A DNA stretch of 64,000 bases from Toxonevra muliebris (GCA_963691655.1 OY829326.1:55421776-55485775), one strand, 5' to 3'; positions 36,428 to 47,425 are shown, numbered from the stretch's first letter. Made by a program: numbers and translations. Notes: a model not told the origin generated them from the sequence alone.

Positions 36428-37143
36428 CAGTATGTAACAAAATTGTGCAAATCAAAGGACATTTTTGGGACATAAAAAAGAGCCCTAAACTGGCGTCCAA
36501 TTAAAAAGTAATAGCATAGTAAAGTTTCTTCAGATCCAGATGAACAAAAGTAGAAACAAATTTTTGAAATCAGATAACTCCTTCAGGTTCCAAAAAGGTC
36601 TTGTGAAAATACCGAAATTTCGACAATAAATTATGATTTTTCAAAATTTTTTGGCCAAAAATTTTTTCAAACTCCACAGCTTTTTCATTTTTCCTTGAGT
36701 GTATAAATATAATGCAAAAAATTATTTTTATTTTTGAAATCGGATAATATTTATTGGTGCAGCAAGCTGTACAAAGCTTGTAAGTTTTCAAAAATTCAGC
36801 AAGAATTGTTTGAAAAGTATAAAGTATGGTCGAAACTTCTGAACTTTGAACCTCTTGTGGCATCAATAAATATTATCCGATTTCAAAAACTCTTTTTGCA
36901 TTATATTTTTACACTCAAGGAGAAATAAAAAAGCTGTGGAATTTGAAAATGTTTGGCCAAAAAATTTTGAAAAGCATACTTTATTTTCGAAATTTCAGTA
37001 CTTTCAAGACCCTTTTGGAACCTGAAGATATTATCTGATTTCCAAAATTTAGCTATGCTGACACTTTTTAATTTAACGCCATTTTTGGCTTTTTTTCATG
37101 TCCCAAAAATGTCCCTTCATTTGCTCAATTTTGTTACATACTG
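36428..37143. mobile_element. Tc1-like foldback MITE with long inverted repeats
   Basis: The ends are CAGTATGTAACAAAATTG and its complement, flanked by TA on both sides (36426-36427 and 37144-37145). Similarity between the arms extends about 290 bp inward with scattered changes, for instance GGACATTTTTGGGACAT near both ends and CAGATAAYNYCTTCAGGTTCCAAAA further in. A short unique centre lies at about 36735-36850. No transposase. Half copies of the same arm occur at 23690-23850 and 49575-49887. Confidence 0.85.
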
Positions 37144-37689
37144 TATATTTGAGAATCATAATCCGAATATTATATTCAAATACGATTAGCAATAATAATC
37201 TCTGCAAACTGGCAAAACTCGATTCACGTGCACATTGAACGTAGAAATAGATAAATTGCACAATTAAAAGACCTGCTAAATTTGTGCCCAACGGTAAGCA
37301 ATAGTCGTGGACGTCCCAAATATATTTTGAAAAGATCAGCACACCTCGAAATGAAACGAATCAATATTACATAGAAAGGCGTCAAAATCAAAACACCTAA
37401 CACTGTACGCTGAAAATATCTTGTGGTAGTCCTATGCTAACGTGAAGAATAAAAAATAGTTAATAAGTATATCCCACAAAAAAACTTTAAGGAATAGCTG
37501 AGTTCTCTTTGAATTCGGATGGCTCTTAAAACTGAATTTGAACTGATACCAAAAAAGCTAAGTTTCCATACCTCTACTTCAGTTCATTAAAACTATTCAG
37601 TGTTTTTCAATTAGATTTGATTGTTATAGAGGAAAGAGTCAGCCATTTAGTCACTGAATCCACTATCCCACCACTACCACAAAGGAAGC

Positions 37690-39330
37690 TATCTCTTTGG
37701 GACATTTGATTACAATTTCAGCTATATCCTCTGATAGCCGAAGTGCTTCAATCCAGCTCTGACTAAACGATCATAGTGGCGCAATACGAGTTCTGCTCTC
37801 TCTCTTCTTCCACGTCGCACTTTCTACAAGTATTCAGATGAAGCAGGGTTCGCAATACCCAGTCAAGCCAACCATGACCTCATTGATGTGATATTTACTT
37901 GTATGCATAATTTTTCTAGTCTTTTGGTACGAAATTTCCAGTACGAAAAATATTGCTTGTCTGATACCTTTGGTTTCACTACAGTAATATAGTTGATTTT
38001 CTTCAAGCCACAGCCTTAGATTTTGTTTGTAGTAATTCTATGATAAAGAACCATTCAGGCTCAATAAAAAAACATTAGACGATATTTTTCTAGCCAACCA
38101 GGTGGTATTATACTGGACCGTTCAGGCCTGATTGTGTCCCCTAGACTGTTGGTCTTCAAACTGTGATCCATGAAGCCTAGTGGCTTCACGAAATTTTCCA
38201 AAGGCTCTGCGGGAAAATGTTCAATTTTTAAAAGACTGAGTTATTTTTCCAATTGAAATCATTTAGGTTTTGTTTTTTGTATTTTTTCCTTTTGTTTCAT
38301 TTACGATTTTATTAGAATAAAATCGTGAAATTGAATGCTCCGTGAAATTGAATGCCAGCCAATAGGGTTCCACGGACGAAAAAAATTGAAGTTTACTGCC
38401 CTAGAAAATCACTTCAACCTAACTTTCCAAGCTAAATTATCACTGATTTCGTTTTCAAAGTAGCTACTACGCCTCGACAGCCAAATTTACTGAACTTTGT
38501 TATTGCTGGCAAAATTAATTAGTAGCTGCAGATACTTCCAAACGCGTTTGGAAGTTGTTTTAAGCGCATTTGGAGCAAATAGAGAAGCTCTACTATCTGA
38601 AGCATTACTGTCTATACGTTTTCTGATGTAGAACTCAATATTGAGTTCCCTGGTCCAAAATATATATATATTTTTTTAACCCAAAAACTCTTGCTCCTAC
38701 ACCCTGATTTATTTTAGAACCATTCGTATACCATGCTTGATAATCTCCCGTAGATTTTGGTCGTTCCTGTTTCGAGTTTTGTCTTCTTCCGATGAGACCT
38801 TGAAATTCTGAGAGAAATTATATCTAGTTAGACAGTAACATATCAAGATTTCCGGCAATATAATTTTCTCTATTTCTCATTAGGTATTCTGAGATGAATT
38901 GACCTAAAGGCGTTATCGCTTTTTTCAAGATTAATTGAATAGCGAATAGAAACGCTTCTCTATCGATGAAGAAGTACTAGTAAGTGCACTTCTCATCACC
39001 GGAATGTTTTATTTTGCACGGCACTTGGCTTCACCAAATCAATGCAGCGTAAATTATGTTAGGTCTTGTATTGGTTCAGTACATCCACACTGCAACTTTT
39101 GGTTTGAAGCCCCAGTTTTTCTCAACTAAGCCATTGCTAGCCCAAAAAGAGACCCTTGGTTTGTATGTGTTTTGCCTGAATAACAATCAAACATTTTTTG
39201 TAAATACCAACATAATTCAGTCGTCTTGGGATAGTGGTCGGAATTAGAAAAATCAGAATATCAGTTCAAGTTTTCTCTTCTTCTCGTTGCCACAGTTTCT
39301 GCAGCATTTCCTTTATGAAAAACACAACCT
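37690..39330 (-). pseudogene. RNase H-bearing LINE, second decayed copy (minus strand)
   Basis: Read on the minus strand from about 39330: an RT-thumb block NWGFKPKVAVWMY then RPNIIYAALIW (near 39115-39040); an RNase H start EQERPKSTGDYQAWYTNGSK with INQGVGARVFG (near 38765-38685); and the zinc-finger tail TCRKCDVEEERAELVLRHYD followed by RLVRAGLKHFG (near 37830-37740). The order and wording match the copy at 13345-14985 (EQTRPKF...YHVWYTDGSKTNDGVGTGVYG). Here the first RNase H Asp is replaced by Asn (YTNGS). Stops and frame changes run throughout. The piece between about 38040 and 38400 does not translate into LINE protein and may be an insertion. Confidence 0.8.
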
Positions 39331-39940
39331 TTCGGCATGTTTTCCAATGTCTTGTAATTATCCAAGAAACTATACTAATAAAATGCTTGTTTGTTAGTAA
39401 CAGGTATTTCAATCGTTGCTAAGTAATTATCGTTAGTTTTCAATTTGTATTCAACAACCAAAAGAAATGGATTTCATTGACTATTTTAGGCACTTGTCAC
39501 CTTCTCTCGTAACTTATGGGCGATTTACCTTTGCATTAATTGATATCATCAGTAGAGGTAATGCCATTCAGATCGATTTCATTGACTCCCAGAATTGATG
39601 TGTTGATCTGCGGTACATATCATAAACTACTCATCTGACATTTTCAAAACTCCAAAATATTTTTTAGTTAGTGTTTTTTAAAAGGATGTATAATTAATTG
39701 AGCACATATTTCTTTTCCATTTTTTTCGCTTATCAAGCTTTCTCTGGGAAAGAAAAATCTCTCAGTGAATTTCTGGATATGCCCATAAAAAAGCAGATGA
39801 ATATTTTTTACTAAGTACGGCAGTTCTGGTGTTTGTTATGATCATAATAGCTTAGGTTTGGTTGATGTTTAGTCCCACCTTGACTGACTGGGGATTTAAA
39901 TAATTCAGCCTCGAATGCATGTTTGAGTATATAATACATA

Positions 39941-40603
39941 CATTCTGTCAAATAAGTACCCGGAAATTTGAAATAAAACACAAACAACTTATCAATCATC
40001 TGAATTTATTATATCCCCTTCAAAATAGCCCCCTCCTGAGGCAATACACTTCTTCCAACGAACCATCCAATCATCGAAACACTTTTTAAAGCTATATTCC
40101 GGGATGGCCTTCAGTTCTCGTTGCGAATTAGTTTTGATGTCTCAAAACGGGTTCCACGAAGTGGTAATTTGAGTTTTGGAAACAGGAAAAAGTCACACGG
40201 GGCCATATCTGGAGAGTACGGTGGTTGTTCGATGATATTTGTTGAATTTTTGTTCAAAAACTCGTTCACAATGATCGCTTTGTGCGCTGGTGCATTATCG
40301 TGGTGCAAAATCCAACTGTTGTTCCGCCACAAATCTGGTCTGGTGGCACAAGAAATTTCGTTTGAAACACAAAATTTCACACAAACTCTTTGTTCGATAT
40401 TTTTATCCATAGTAAAAATCGCAACGCACACAAAAGGTTGACTTGTTCTTAATGACGCCGTAACCAAACTAAATGACACATAGCAATAAAAATTCACAGA
40501 ATAGTGGTTGACAGTTGTGCCAACCTTGGAAAAAAAATTTTTTGAAATATTTTCAGAGGGAAAATTTAAAATGAGAATTTCCGGGTACTTATTTGACAGA
40601 ATG
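39941..40603 (-). mobile_element. Short, internally deleted mariner element
   Basis: A perfect 28-bp inverted repeat (CATTCTGTCAAATAAGTACC and on) sits at 39941-39968 and 40576-40603, directly flanked by TA on both sides. Total length 663 bp, about half an intact mariner. The enclosed transposase remnant is on the minus strand. The perfect repeats argue for fairly recent movement as a non-autonomous copy. It belongs to a different mariner lineage from the copy at 26526 (different repeats and protein). Confidence 0.93.
39992..40410 (-). pseudogene. Mariner transposase with large internal deletion and C-terminal frameshift
   Basis: Translation starts at 40410 with MDKNIEQRVCVKFCVSNEIS, a normal mariner N-terminus. 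After about 23 residues it runs straight into LWRNNSWILHHDNAPAH, so the DNA-binding region and the first catalytic Asp are gone. The remaining pair, HDNAPAH and APCDFFLF, keeps the 34-residue spacing of DD34D mariners. A frameshift near 40111 stops the frame; the C-terminal part continues in another frame (SFKKCFDDWMVRWKKCIAS) to TGA at 39992-39994. Upstream residues in the longest frame (40411-40635) are terminal repeat and leader, not protein. Confidence 0.9.
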
Positions 40604-40605
40604 TA

Positions 40606-42865
40606 AAACCGACAATCAAGAGAAGTCGTTTTCAACTACTCTACTGAGTCTTGACCTTTATTTGGTTTCTTTAAATTTAATTTTTAACAAAGTACGATAC
40701 ATGACGATCCAAGTTCCAAATGCGATTTTAGTACAACCCCTTTTTGACGTCATACTAGTATTCTCAGTGCGAAAGTTAATTAAATTTTTTTTTAAACAAA
40801 AGACTTAAAATGAAAACTTGGATAATTTAGTATAAGGCAAGACACATTTTCTCACATTAAATTTTTACACATCCATACTAAGAAAACTCCACCTACTCCT
40901 CGTAGACACCACAGGAATATTTTCTGAAGATTACACCTTAATGTTTATAGATTCTTCCTTTATGAACCTTCTTAAATCTCATGAGAACAAGTTCACAAGT
41001 ATTTCATCACACATTGTGTACGTGGTAAAACCTTCATTTAGAAAAATGAAATAAAACACGTGCGTAACATTCAAACAAATCACATTAGATTGGAATTTTC
41101 ACCCATAAACATTTTCAATTTTCTTGAAAAAAAAAACTCCAACAACAAATAGGAAAGGTCCTCTGCACACAGTCAAACAAATGCATTTCATCACACATCG
41201 AGGAACAGAAAATTAAATACCTGCAGTTTACATATAAAAACAAGCGTATAAATTTAGTAAGAAAAAATTTCTGAAATGCAAAATTAATACAAATTAAGTA
41301 GCCTTTAAAAACGAAAAAAAAGGAAAAAAGAATTCTGCATTAAAAATTTAGATACGTTATTATATTTTGTTTCTTTTTTTACGTTTAACCGAATACAAAA
41401 GTGTAATATTACAAAAAAGGTTCATTTGTTTATAGGTTATAGGTTTTTCTGTTCCCATTTTTTGTATATGCATGAATATTCCATAGAATTTAAAGTATTT
41501 CACAATTTAATGCATGTCCTTTGTTATTTTTCTGATCCTTTTTTATCCTTTACAATATCTTTTCCCAAAAAAGTGTGACGAATTTTATAATACCCTACGT
41601 GTTCGTACTTGTTTCGTTTCAAAATTTTTCGGTAGATCTTCTGTTGCTGAGGGAAGCAGGTCGTAATTAGGAGACCTGCTCTTTTTAAATTGAGGTTCGC
41701 AATGGGTGGAAAAGAGAAAGGAAAAGTATTGAGAAGAAGAGAATATGTGTGTGGAAGGAAATATTTTTTTAAGGAGTGCCGAGATTGTGTGCGGTTATGG
41801 TACAGTAAGTGTTGCATCTTGTTCATCTTTAAAAGGGGAAATTCTACAAAAATAAGTCGCACAACTTAAGTTAGACAAAATTTTCGTATGAAACCGAGGA
41901 AACGATGATCTTAAAGTTAATGATTGGAAATGTGGACTGTATAGATGTCAATGGGAATAACAAATTTTACCCTATAATTTATTTGAGCACCAATTATAAT
42001 TGTAAAATAAAGTAGAATGAAATAGGTTACGCAACATAAGAAAAGATAAAGAATTAGAGATTTAAATAAGCATTAAAAGATGGACTATTTGATCTAGACA
42101 TAAATTTAAAATGGGTTTGTTCTGAAAACATTAAGTATTAAATGTAGATCATAAAAAATATTGATGGCTGAACTAAAGCAGTAACAGGAATTGGTCTTCA
42201 GAGTTAATCCGTGCTTTCTTATATCAAATTAAATTTAGAATATTATATTTTATATTACTATATAATTTATAATTTATGTAATATTAAATAGTAACCTGCA
42301 ACTGGTAGGCTCTATCAGATCCAAGGCAGGTGAGGGATATTAATTCATAAATTGTAAAATGATTATTCTGAGAGTAGGTGTAAGAAATTTTCATTTTTTT
42401 TGGATCAAATTAAATATTGCCGTTTCATCTACCAGAAAATCGATAATTAAAACCTTCCAGTTTCAAAATTTACAATAAAAAAGAACGCAGTTTAAGTATA
42501 CAAAAATTTTAAAAATTATTATATTAAAATTAAAACTCTCGTTCCTGAGTTGATCTAAATAAATCGTATAAAAATTTTGTAATTTCAACCAAACAATTTG
42601 ACACATATATTTATTCAGGTCCAGAATTTTCTGAGTCTTTACTAAAATTTTCCATTATTATTTTATTTTCAAATACAAAGAAATACCAACAAATGGAATA
42701 GTTCTAAAAAATCCCTTTCATCCCCTTCTTTACACTTGAATTTCACATACAATACAGCATCCATTGAATTATTCATTCAACCGAATCACAATAGAGATTT
42801 AAATTTTAAAGAGCAAAAACTAAATCACATTTCCCAAACGAACATACAGCGAGAGCGATGACAAA
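40606..42865. other. Upstream flank of the Bearded-family gene, AT-rich
   Basis: No gene. The 112-codon minus frame at 41524-41862 lacks any motif. Enhancers may lie here, but only one Su(H)-like 8-mer (40849) was found. GAGA-like GAGAACGAGAGAGAACG lies at 42921-42937, just past the E-box. Confidence 0.5.
40849..40856 (-). promoter_or_regulatory. Possible distal Su(H) site (TGTGAGAA)
   Basis: TTCTCACA on plus is TGTGAGAA on minus and fits the Su(H) consensus YGTGDGAA. It is 2.2 kb upstream of the Bearded-family gene, and I found no canonical site closer. An 8-mer occurs often by chance in 64 kb, so this is weak. Confidence 0.25.
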
Positions 42866-42873
42866 CCACCTGC
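42866..42873 (-). promoter_or_regulatory. Proneural-protein E-box (GCAGGTGG on the minus strand)
   Basis: CCACCTGC on the plus strand reads GCAGGTGG on the minus strand. This matches GCAGSTGK, the high-affinity site described for Achaete/Scute-Daughterless dimers in E(spl) and Brd complex promoters. It lies 150 bp upstream of the TATA box, a typical distance. Binding is inferred from consensus and position only. Confidence 0.65.
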
Positions 42874-43015
42874 CATAGAACGCACTCGGATTGGTTGCGC
42901 ACAGTGATTGAACAAAGTTAGAGAACGAGAGAGAACGAATGAAAGAAAATGTGAGCATGCATACGAACGAGCAAAGTTTCAATAGTACGAACGAAGTTTG
43001 TGCAATCACAAAAAG

Positions 43016-43023
43016 TATAAAAG
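43016..43023 (+). promoter_or_regulatory. TATA box of the Bearded-family gene
   Basis: TATAAAAG stands 180 nt before the ATG. A cap site 30-34 nt downstream would fall in CCAACAGTCG at about 43046-43050, giving a leader of about 150 nt. A strong TATA box is usual for compact Notch-responsive E(spl)/Brd genes. Confidence 0.8.
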
Positions 43024-43195
43024 CCACATGCAGTTCGAGCAGCTCCAACAGTCGTAAACGAATAAGAAAACTCAACAGTTATTAAGCGAAAACAAAAGTT
43101 TTAAAAATAAATTAAACGCATAATATATACGTTTATAAAGAAACTCGAGCAGTAAAGTAGAAAACTATCGAATACGTAATATTGTTAAATCTACA

Positions 43196-43714
43196 ATGTC
43201 ATCATTTATTACACGTGAATACAAGTTCGACGATCAAACAACAACAACAGCAACAACAATGAAGCAAACCAACAAAAAAAATCAAAATCACACAGCAATG
43301 CGTAGCTTGATAAAGCTAGTGAAACCACTGCTACGTATCATCAAAAAGAAACAACTACTCAAGAAGACACTTGCTGAAATTCAAGAACAAAATGATTACA
43401 ACTCTTCACTGGAAGATATGCGCAAAGATGCTGAAGCAGCAGCAGCGGCAGACAGCGCAATTGATGACAATTTGGCAAATGAAGCACTGGAGCAACGACT
43501 CTACAATGAAATACGCGAGTGTCCAGAGAATGCTGCAGTGATTGTGCAACAAGGTCAAGAGAAGCAAATTTTACCTGTTTGCCCTGAGCAGAAATTCATT
43601 CCGGTACATTTTGCACGCACCAGCAGCGGTACATTCTTTTGGACTTCCATGGATATGACGCGTCAGCAAGAATTTCAACTGCGCATGCAATTAGATCGTT
43701 GGGGTCAGGCGTAA
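43196..43714 (+). CDS. Bearded-family protein (E(spl) m4 / malpha / Tom-like), complete single exon
   Basis: A 172-residue protein with all hallmarks of the insect Bearded family. A lysine-rich amphipathic helix lies at about residues 35-60 (RSLIKLVKPLLRIIKKKQLL). The NxANExL motif is at 92-102 (NLANEALEQRL). The family box PVHFARTSSGTFFWT is at 136-150, and the C-terminus is DRWGQA. Family members are small cytoplasmic antagonists of the E3 ligase Neuralized; they limit Delta internalisation and so tune Notch signalling during proneural selection. The start is the first ATG after a TATA box and a short leader, in context ACAATG. A Thr-rich stretch at residues 15-22 comes from an ACA/CAG repeat, common in fly genes. 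Like its Drosophila relatives it appears intronless. Its 3' UTR carries microRNA-target boxes. Which paralogue (m4, malpha or Tom) cannot be settled without alignment; the MSSFITREYKF start suggests Tom/m4 by inference only. Confidence 0.95.
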   Translation: MSSFITREYKFDDQTTTTATTMKQTNKKNQNHTAMRSLIKLVKPLLRIIKKKQLLKKTLAEIQEQNDYNSSLEDMRKDAEAAAAADSAIDDNLANEALEQRLYNEIRECPENAAVIVQQGQEKQILPVCPEQKFIPVHFARTSSGTFFWTSMDMTRQQEFQLRMQLDRWGQA

Positions 43715-43756
43715 AGTTACAGACAGTATCGTCATGCAAGCGTTCCAGCAGTCATC

Positions 43757-43763
43757 AGCTTTA
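43757..43763 (+). promoter_or_regulatory. Brd box (AGCTTTA) in 3' UTR
   Basis: An exact AGCTTTA, 43 nt after the stop codon. Brd boxes in Drosophila E(spl)/Brd mRNAs are seed matches for the miR-4/miR-79 class and mediate post-transcriptional repression. Presence of K and GY boxes in the same 3' UTR supports function. Confidence 0.8.
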
Positions 43764-43980
43764 AAAAGCAAATTTCATTTTTATATATTTGTAAAAATGT
43801 TAAATTTGCTTGCACATATTTCCAGTGATATTAGTTGCTTAGGGATATTAGTTTTTCTTCTTGCTTGTTTGTTTTTTTGAAATACCTACTAGTTAGTTTC
43901 AAAAATTAAATAATTTCATTAATTGATTGATATTCAATTGTCATTTAGAAATTTGTATCAAATAAAAAAAATATTTATAT

Positions 43981-43986
43981 TGTGAT
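43981..43986 (+). promoter_or_regulatory. K box (TGTGAT) in 3' UTR
   Basis: An exact TGTGAT, 267 nt after the stop. K boxes are seed matches for the miR-2/miR-6/miR-11/miR-13 class. A hexamer alone is weak evidence, but the family context makes it credible. Confidence 0.7.
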
Positions 43987-44047
43987 TTTGAATAATAAAT
44001 AATAAGTAACTTGTTTAAAATAATCCTATATAATAATAATGATCATT

Positions 44048-44054
44048 GTCTTCC
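44048..44054 (+). promoter_or_regulatory. GY box 1 (GTCTTCC) in 3' UTR
   Basis: An exact GTCTTCC, the miR-7 seed match that defines the GY box in Bearded-family 3' UTRs. It lies just upstream of AATAAA at 44068-44073. Confidence 0.75.
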
Positions 44055-44067
44055 TAGTTTGTTAAGA

Positions 44068-44073
44068 AATAAA
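44068..44073 (+). terminator. Candidate poly(A) signal AATAAA for the Bearded-family gene
   Basis: AATAAA about 350 nt after the stop. Other AATAAA copies at 43961-43966 and 43994-43999 could give shorter 3' UTRs lacking one or both GY boxes. The sequence alone does not say which is used. Confidence 0.45.
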
Positions 44074-44106
44074 TGGTTTGTTTTCGTTTTCTTAAGGTTA
44101 TCTACT

Positions 44107-44114
44107 GTCTTCCA
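44107..44114 (+). promoter_or_regulatory. GY box 2 (GTCTTCCA) in 3' UTR or just beyond
   Basis: A second GTCTTCC, here followed by A so that it is a full 8-mer miR-7 match. It lies 34 nt after an AATAAA at 44068, so it is in the mRNA only if the site used for cleavage is further downstream. Confidence 0.6.
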
Positions 44115-44649
44115 TGTAATTTTGTAATTAAGTATAAGGTTAATTTTTTAAGATTATCATTAAATTGAAAATATTATATATGAAGCTACTATATAAAATA
44201 CATGTTTCAGAAATTATAAAAAACAAATTTTACACAATTTTTTTCATTTCTTAAACAAGATTGACTGAGCTAATAGCCCTGACATCTAGCTACAAAAAAA
44301 AATAATAATAATTAATCAAGATTGAATAGATGGAGAGATTATATTAAAAACTCGTACACCAAAGTAGTCAGTATAAACAGCATTCTTATAAGAAACTAAT
44401 TTACAGTTGGAAAAAGAATGAGCTCTTTTTTAAACTGATTGACATTTTTGATTCAAGAACGGCGCATAAGGCCGATGGCAGCACATGAGGAATTTTAAAA
44501 TCCAATACATTTTAGTTTATTGACATATTAGTGAAATCACTAATTCTAACTTCAACTCATAATTCATATTTAAGATACAAATAGTTATGAAAAAAGAAAA
44601 ACCGGGATTCATTTGAAGAATGAGATCGAAGATGATTAGAATAAATGTA

Positions 44650-45075
44650 TGTGAAATTTTGGTTTGAATTTTGGTGGTCTGGATTTTGATTTGGTTTTGG
44701 TCTGAATTTTGATATGATTTTTGGTTTACGTTTTGGTCTGATTATCCAGGTGATTTTTGTACGGTTTTTGATGTGAGCTTTGAGCTGATTTTTGATTTGA
44801 AAATATTCAAAATTTTTGTCTACTTTAGATCTAAGTTTTTGGTTTTAATTTTGCTCTGGGTTTGGTCTAAACATTGGTCTATTTATGGTCTGAACTTTGG
44901 GCCAATTTTGGTATGAATTTCGATCTGATTTTTGATTAGAATTTTTGTTTGAACTTAGTTTAAATTTAATTTGAATTTTGTTTGTATTTTGGTCTGAATT
45001 GGTTTGATTTTCGTCTAAATTATTAGTCTGGGTTTTCGTCTCATAACTATCCTATAAACCGCCTTTAGATTCGTG
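44650..45075 (-). repeat. Block E of the AAATTCAGACCA motif family (inverted)
   Basis: Inverted block with TTTTGGTCTGAATTTTG-type units. Read on the minus strand its head is AAAGGCGGTTTATAGGATAG, matching GGCGGTTCAAAGAT of block C. It lies 0.5 kb downstream of the Bearded-family 3' UTR. Confidence 0.75.
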
Positions 45076-46600
45076 ATCAGCGACCCAAAATCAGCCTAAA
45101 AGTGGATTCTTTATTTAAAACACAATAATAATAAATCAAACTTCAGCTTTTCATAGATTTGTGTATAATATTCAACTAATATTCAATATTTTCAAAATTC
45201 GTTTATGCTTATCTATAATTCTCTAAATTTCTATTCAACATTTTCATCTCTAGTTTTTGTCCCTTTGTGGAAATAAAAAAGAAAAATGCGCTTTCGAACT
45301 TCTTAAATTCAATTTCAAGCTCATTAACTAAAAGAATCCCTTCAAAGCCAACCGTATCCAGTTTGTATGTTAAAAACAACAGCTCTTTGCATAGCATTTA
45401 CATTTCATTAAGTTAAAAAATACAAAGAAACAAAATAATCAACCTGACCCTTGAAACCTTTTATCGACACAATCGTTTGCACGCAATCACACTTTCAAAA
45501 ACATAAAGAAAGAAAAATCACCAATGAATCAGTAGCGTATCTACGAAGGTTATGCTAAGAAGTTGCCACATAAAATAATAAGAGGAGATGTAAAACGATT
45601 TGAATTAACCTTCTCCCTTTCTAAAACCCTAAATCCGCTACTGCTTTATATATTTACATATATAATATATGCAAGATTTTAAGAAGAAAATAAAAGAGGA
45701 AAAAATACAAAAAACTGTCCAACATTTTCCATAAACTTCTTTTTCGATTTTCTAACTAATCAATTCCTATAATGAATGCATGAATGCATTGCATGCATAA
45801 TTTTTGTAATCAATATGAGAAGCTTCGATGCTTCTAATGAGCCTGAACAAAAGAATAGTTAATTATTTTTGTTTTGCTCATGTATTGAAAATGGGATTTT
45901 ATGTAAATTTCAAATTGAAATAAATTAAATAAATTCATATGCTCGTGCTATGGACGTCATTGATACTTAAACTAAATTAGAAAAATAATTTTTCTTCCCA
46001 AAATATTCTTGAAATATGATGGTGGTATGCCCAGAGATTTTAGCTTCACAATTGTTACGATAGGGGAACTTTATTGTGTTATTTAGAGACAAATGCACTG
46101 ACAGATTTTATAGGAACAATATATCTCAAATTATTGGTTAAGATTATTTATATTTGAGCTTTGTATTTCGCTTTCAGATTTTTATTTAACGTCCAAAATT
46201 CCACCCGGAAATGACTTTTCAAATATGCGTAGAAAATTTTCGTGTTTAACAATATTTGCTTTTTACCATCATTTTTTTTTCTAGTGTACTTTTTTTTAAT
46301 ATCTATCATTAGCTAACAAAACATATTCATATACTCATAGCTTCACTAAATACATATTTCTTTATGCGCCCATGTGACCCACATGTCACACATAATTATG
46401 TACATACAACGAAATGCAACAGCAGTCCATAGTAATAGTTAAGTAGTACAAGAAAACAACAGCAACAACAATAAAAATAACAACAAAAAGTAACGTACTG
46501 AAAATGTGCTGTAAACATTTTGTAAAAATGCATTTAAATAGTACGTTTGTTTACATGCAATACTAAAGCAATACTCATGGATACTAATAGTAACTACATA
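45076..46600. other. AT-rich, no gene seen
   Basis: CAA/CAG-type simple repeat at 46455-46490. A TGAATGCATTGCATGCAT palindromic patch at 45780-45798. Nothing else supported. Confidence 0.5.
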
Positions 46601-47089
46601 CAGTCCGTTTCATAACTATCTGCCCCCATTTTTATTTGAATTTTTCTTTTTTTAAGTTTACAAAGTTATTTTCTATATTAGTACATCATCATATTATCAC
46701 GCGTTTTTTCATAATTAAAAAAGACTTAAACTAGCATAATTATAAATTGTGATTTTCTTTTATTTCCTAACAAAATATGTGACCATATTTTAAATGCCGT
46801 ACTTGCCCTACCACTTCAAGCTTTTGTATGGAGGAACATCGTAATGGTTTTAGGATCTCAACGATCCACAAGCTGGAAGGTATGCCACCCTGCTTACTTA
46901 GCCCATTCTCGGCGGATCGTGCATTTGCACACAGCCAAATTTGTGAATTTTTCTCTTTTAATCTGCGCTAAAGATATTAAATCATTCAGTATTAAATTAA
47001 ACCTTTCTGAATAAAAAATATTTTGAGATTTTTCTTACTTTAGTAATTTTTTCAGATATGGGCGTTTTCCACAAAAATTGCACTACCGC

Positions 47090-47425
47090 TATCACTAAAT
47101 ATACATAGTGGTAACTAGTGTCAGCGTGCTGGACTATCGTATAAGGCGTCCCGGGTTCGATTCCCGGCAAAAGCATGGCCATACGATTTTCTTAAAAATC
47201 GCTTTTCTTAAAAATATTTTTCAAGTACAGCCTTGAAACAAACTGGATGCAGTGTTTAAAACGCTGATCCTGAGCAACGTCAAAAGATGGCAGCCCCATC
47301 AACTCAGGGACATCTGCGGTAGGCCAACCTATCCAGATGATAACAAAATGATTAATGAAACTAATACTAGGCCCGATGCTTAGCAGAAGCCCTAAGCTCC
47401 CAAGAGGAGTAAAAGGAACCAAAAA
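47090..47425 (+). mobile_element. tRNA-derived SINE
   Basis: The head looks like a tRNA gene: an A-box-like TGGTAACTAGTG near 47110 and, at 47148-47165, a perfect T-arm with CCGGG and CCCGG stem around the loop TTCGATT (B box GGTTCGATTCC). The following 250 bp (AACTGGATGCAGTG to GGAGTAAAAGG) has no coding capacity, as in a SINE body. It sits inside the Tc1-like element at 46601-48289. Confidence 0.7.

Noticed and set aside
42821..42840. Su(H) site at TTTCCCAAACG
   Set aside because: The minus strand gives TTTGGGAA, which lacks the GTG core of the consensus YGTGDGAA.
47148..47165. Functional tRNA gene
   Set aside because: The T-arm is perfect, but the acceptor and anticodon arms do not form a full cloverleaf and a SINE-like body follows.
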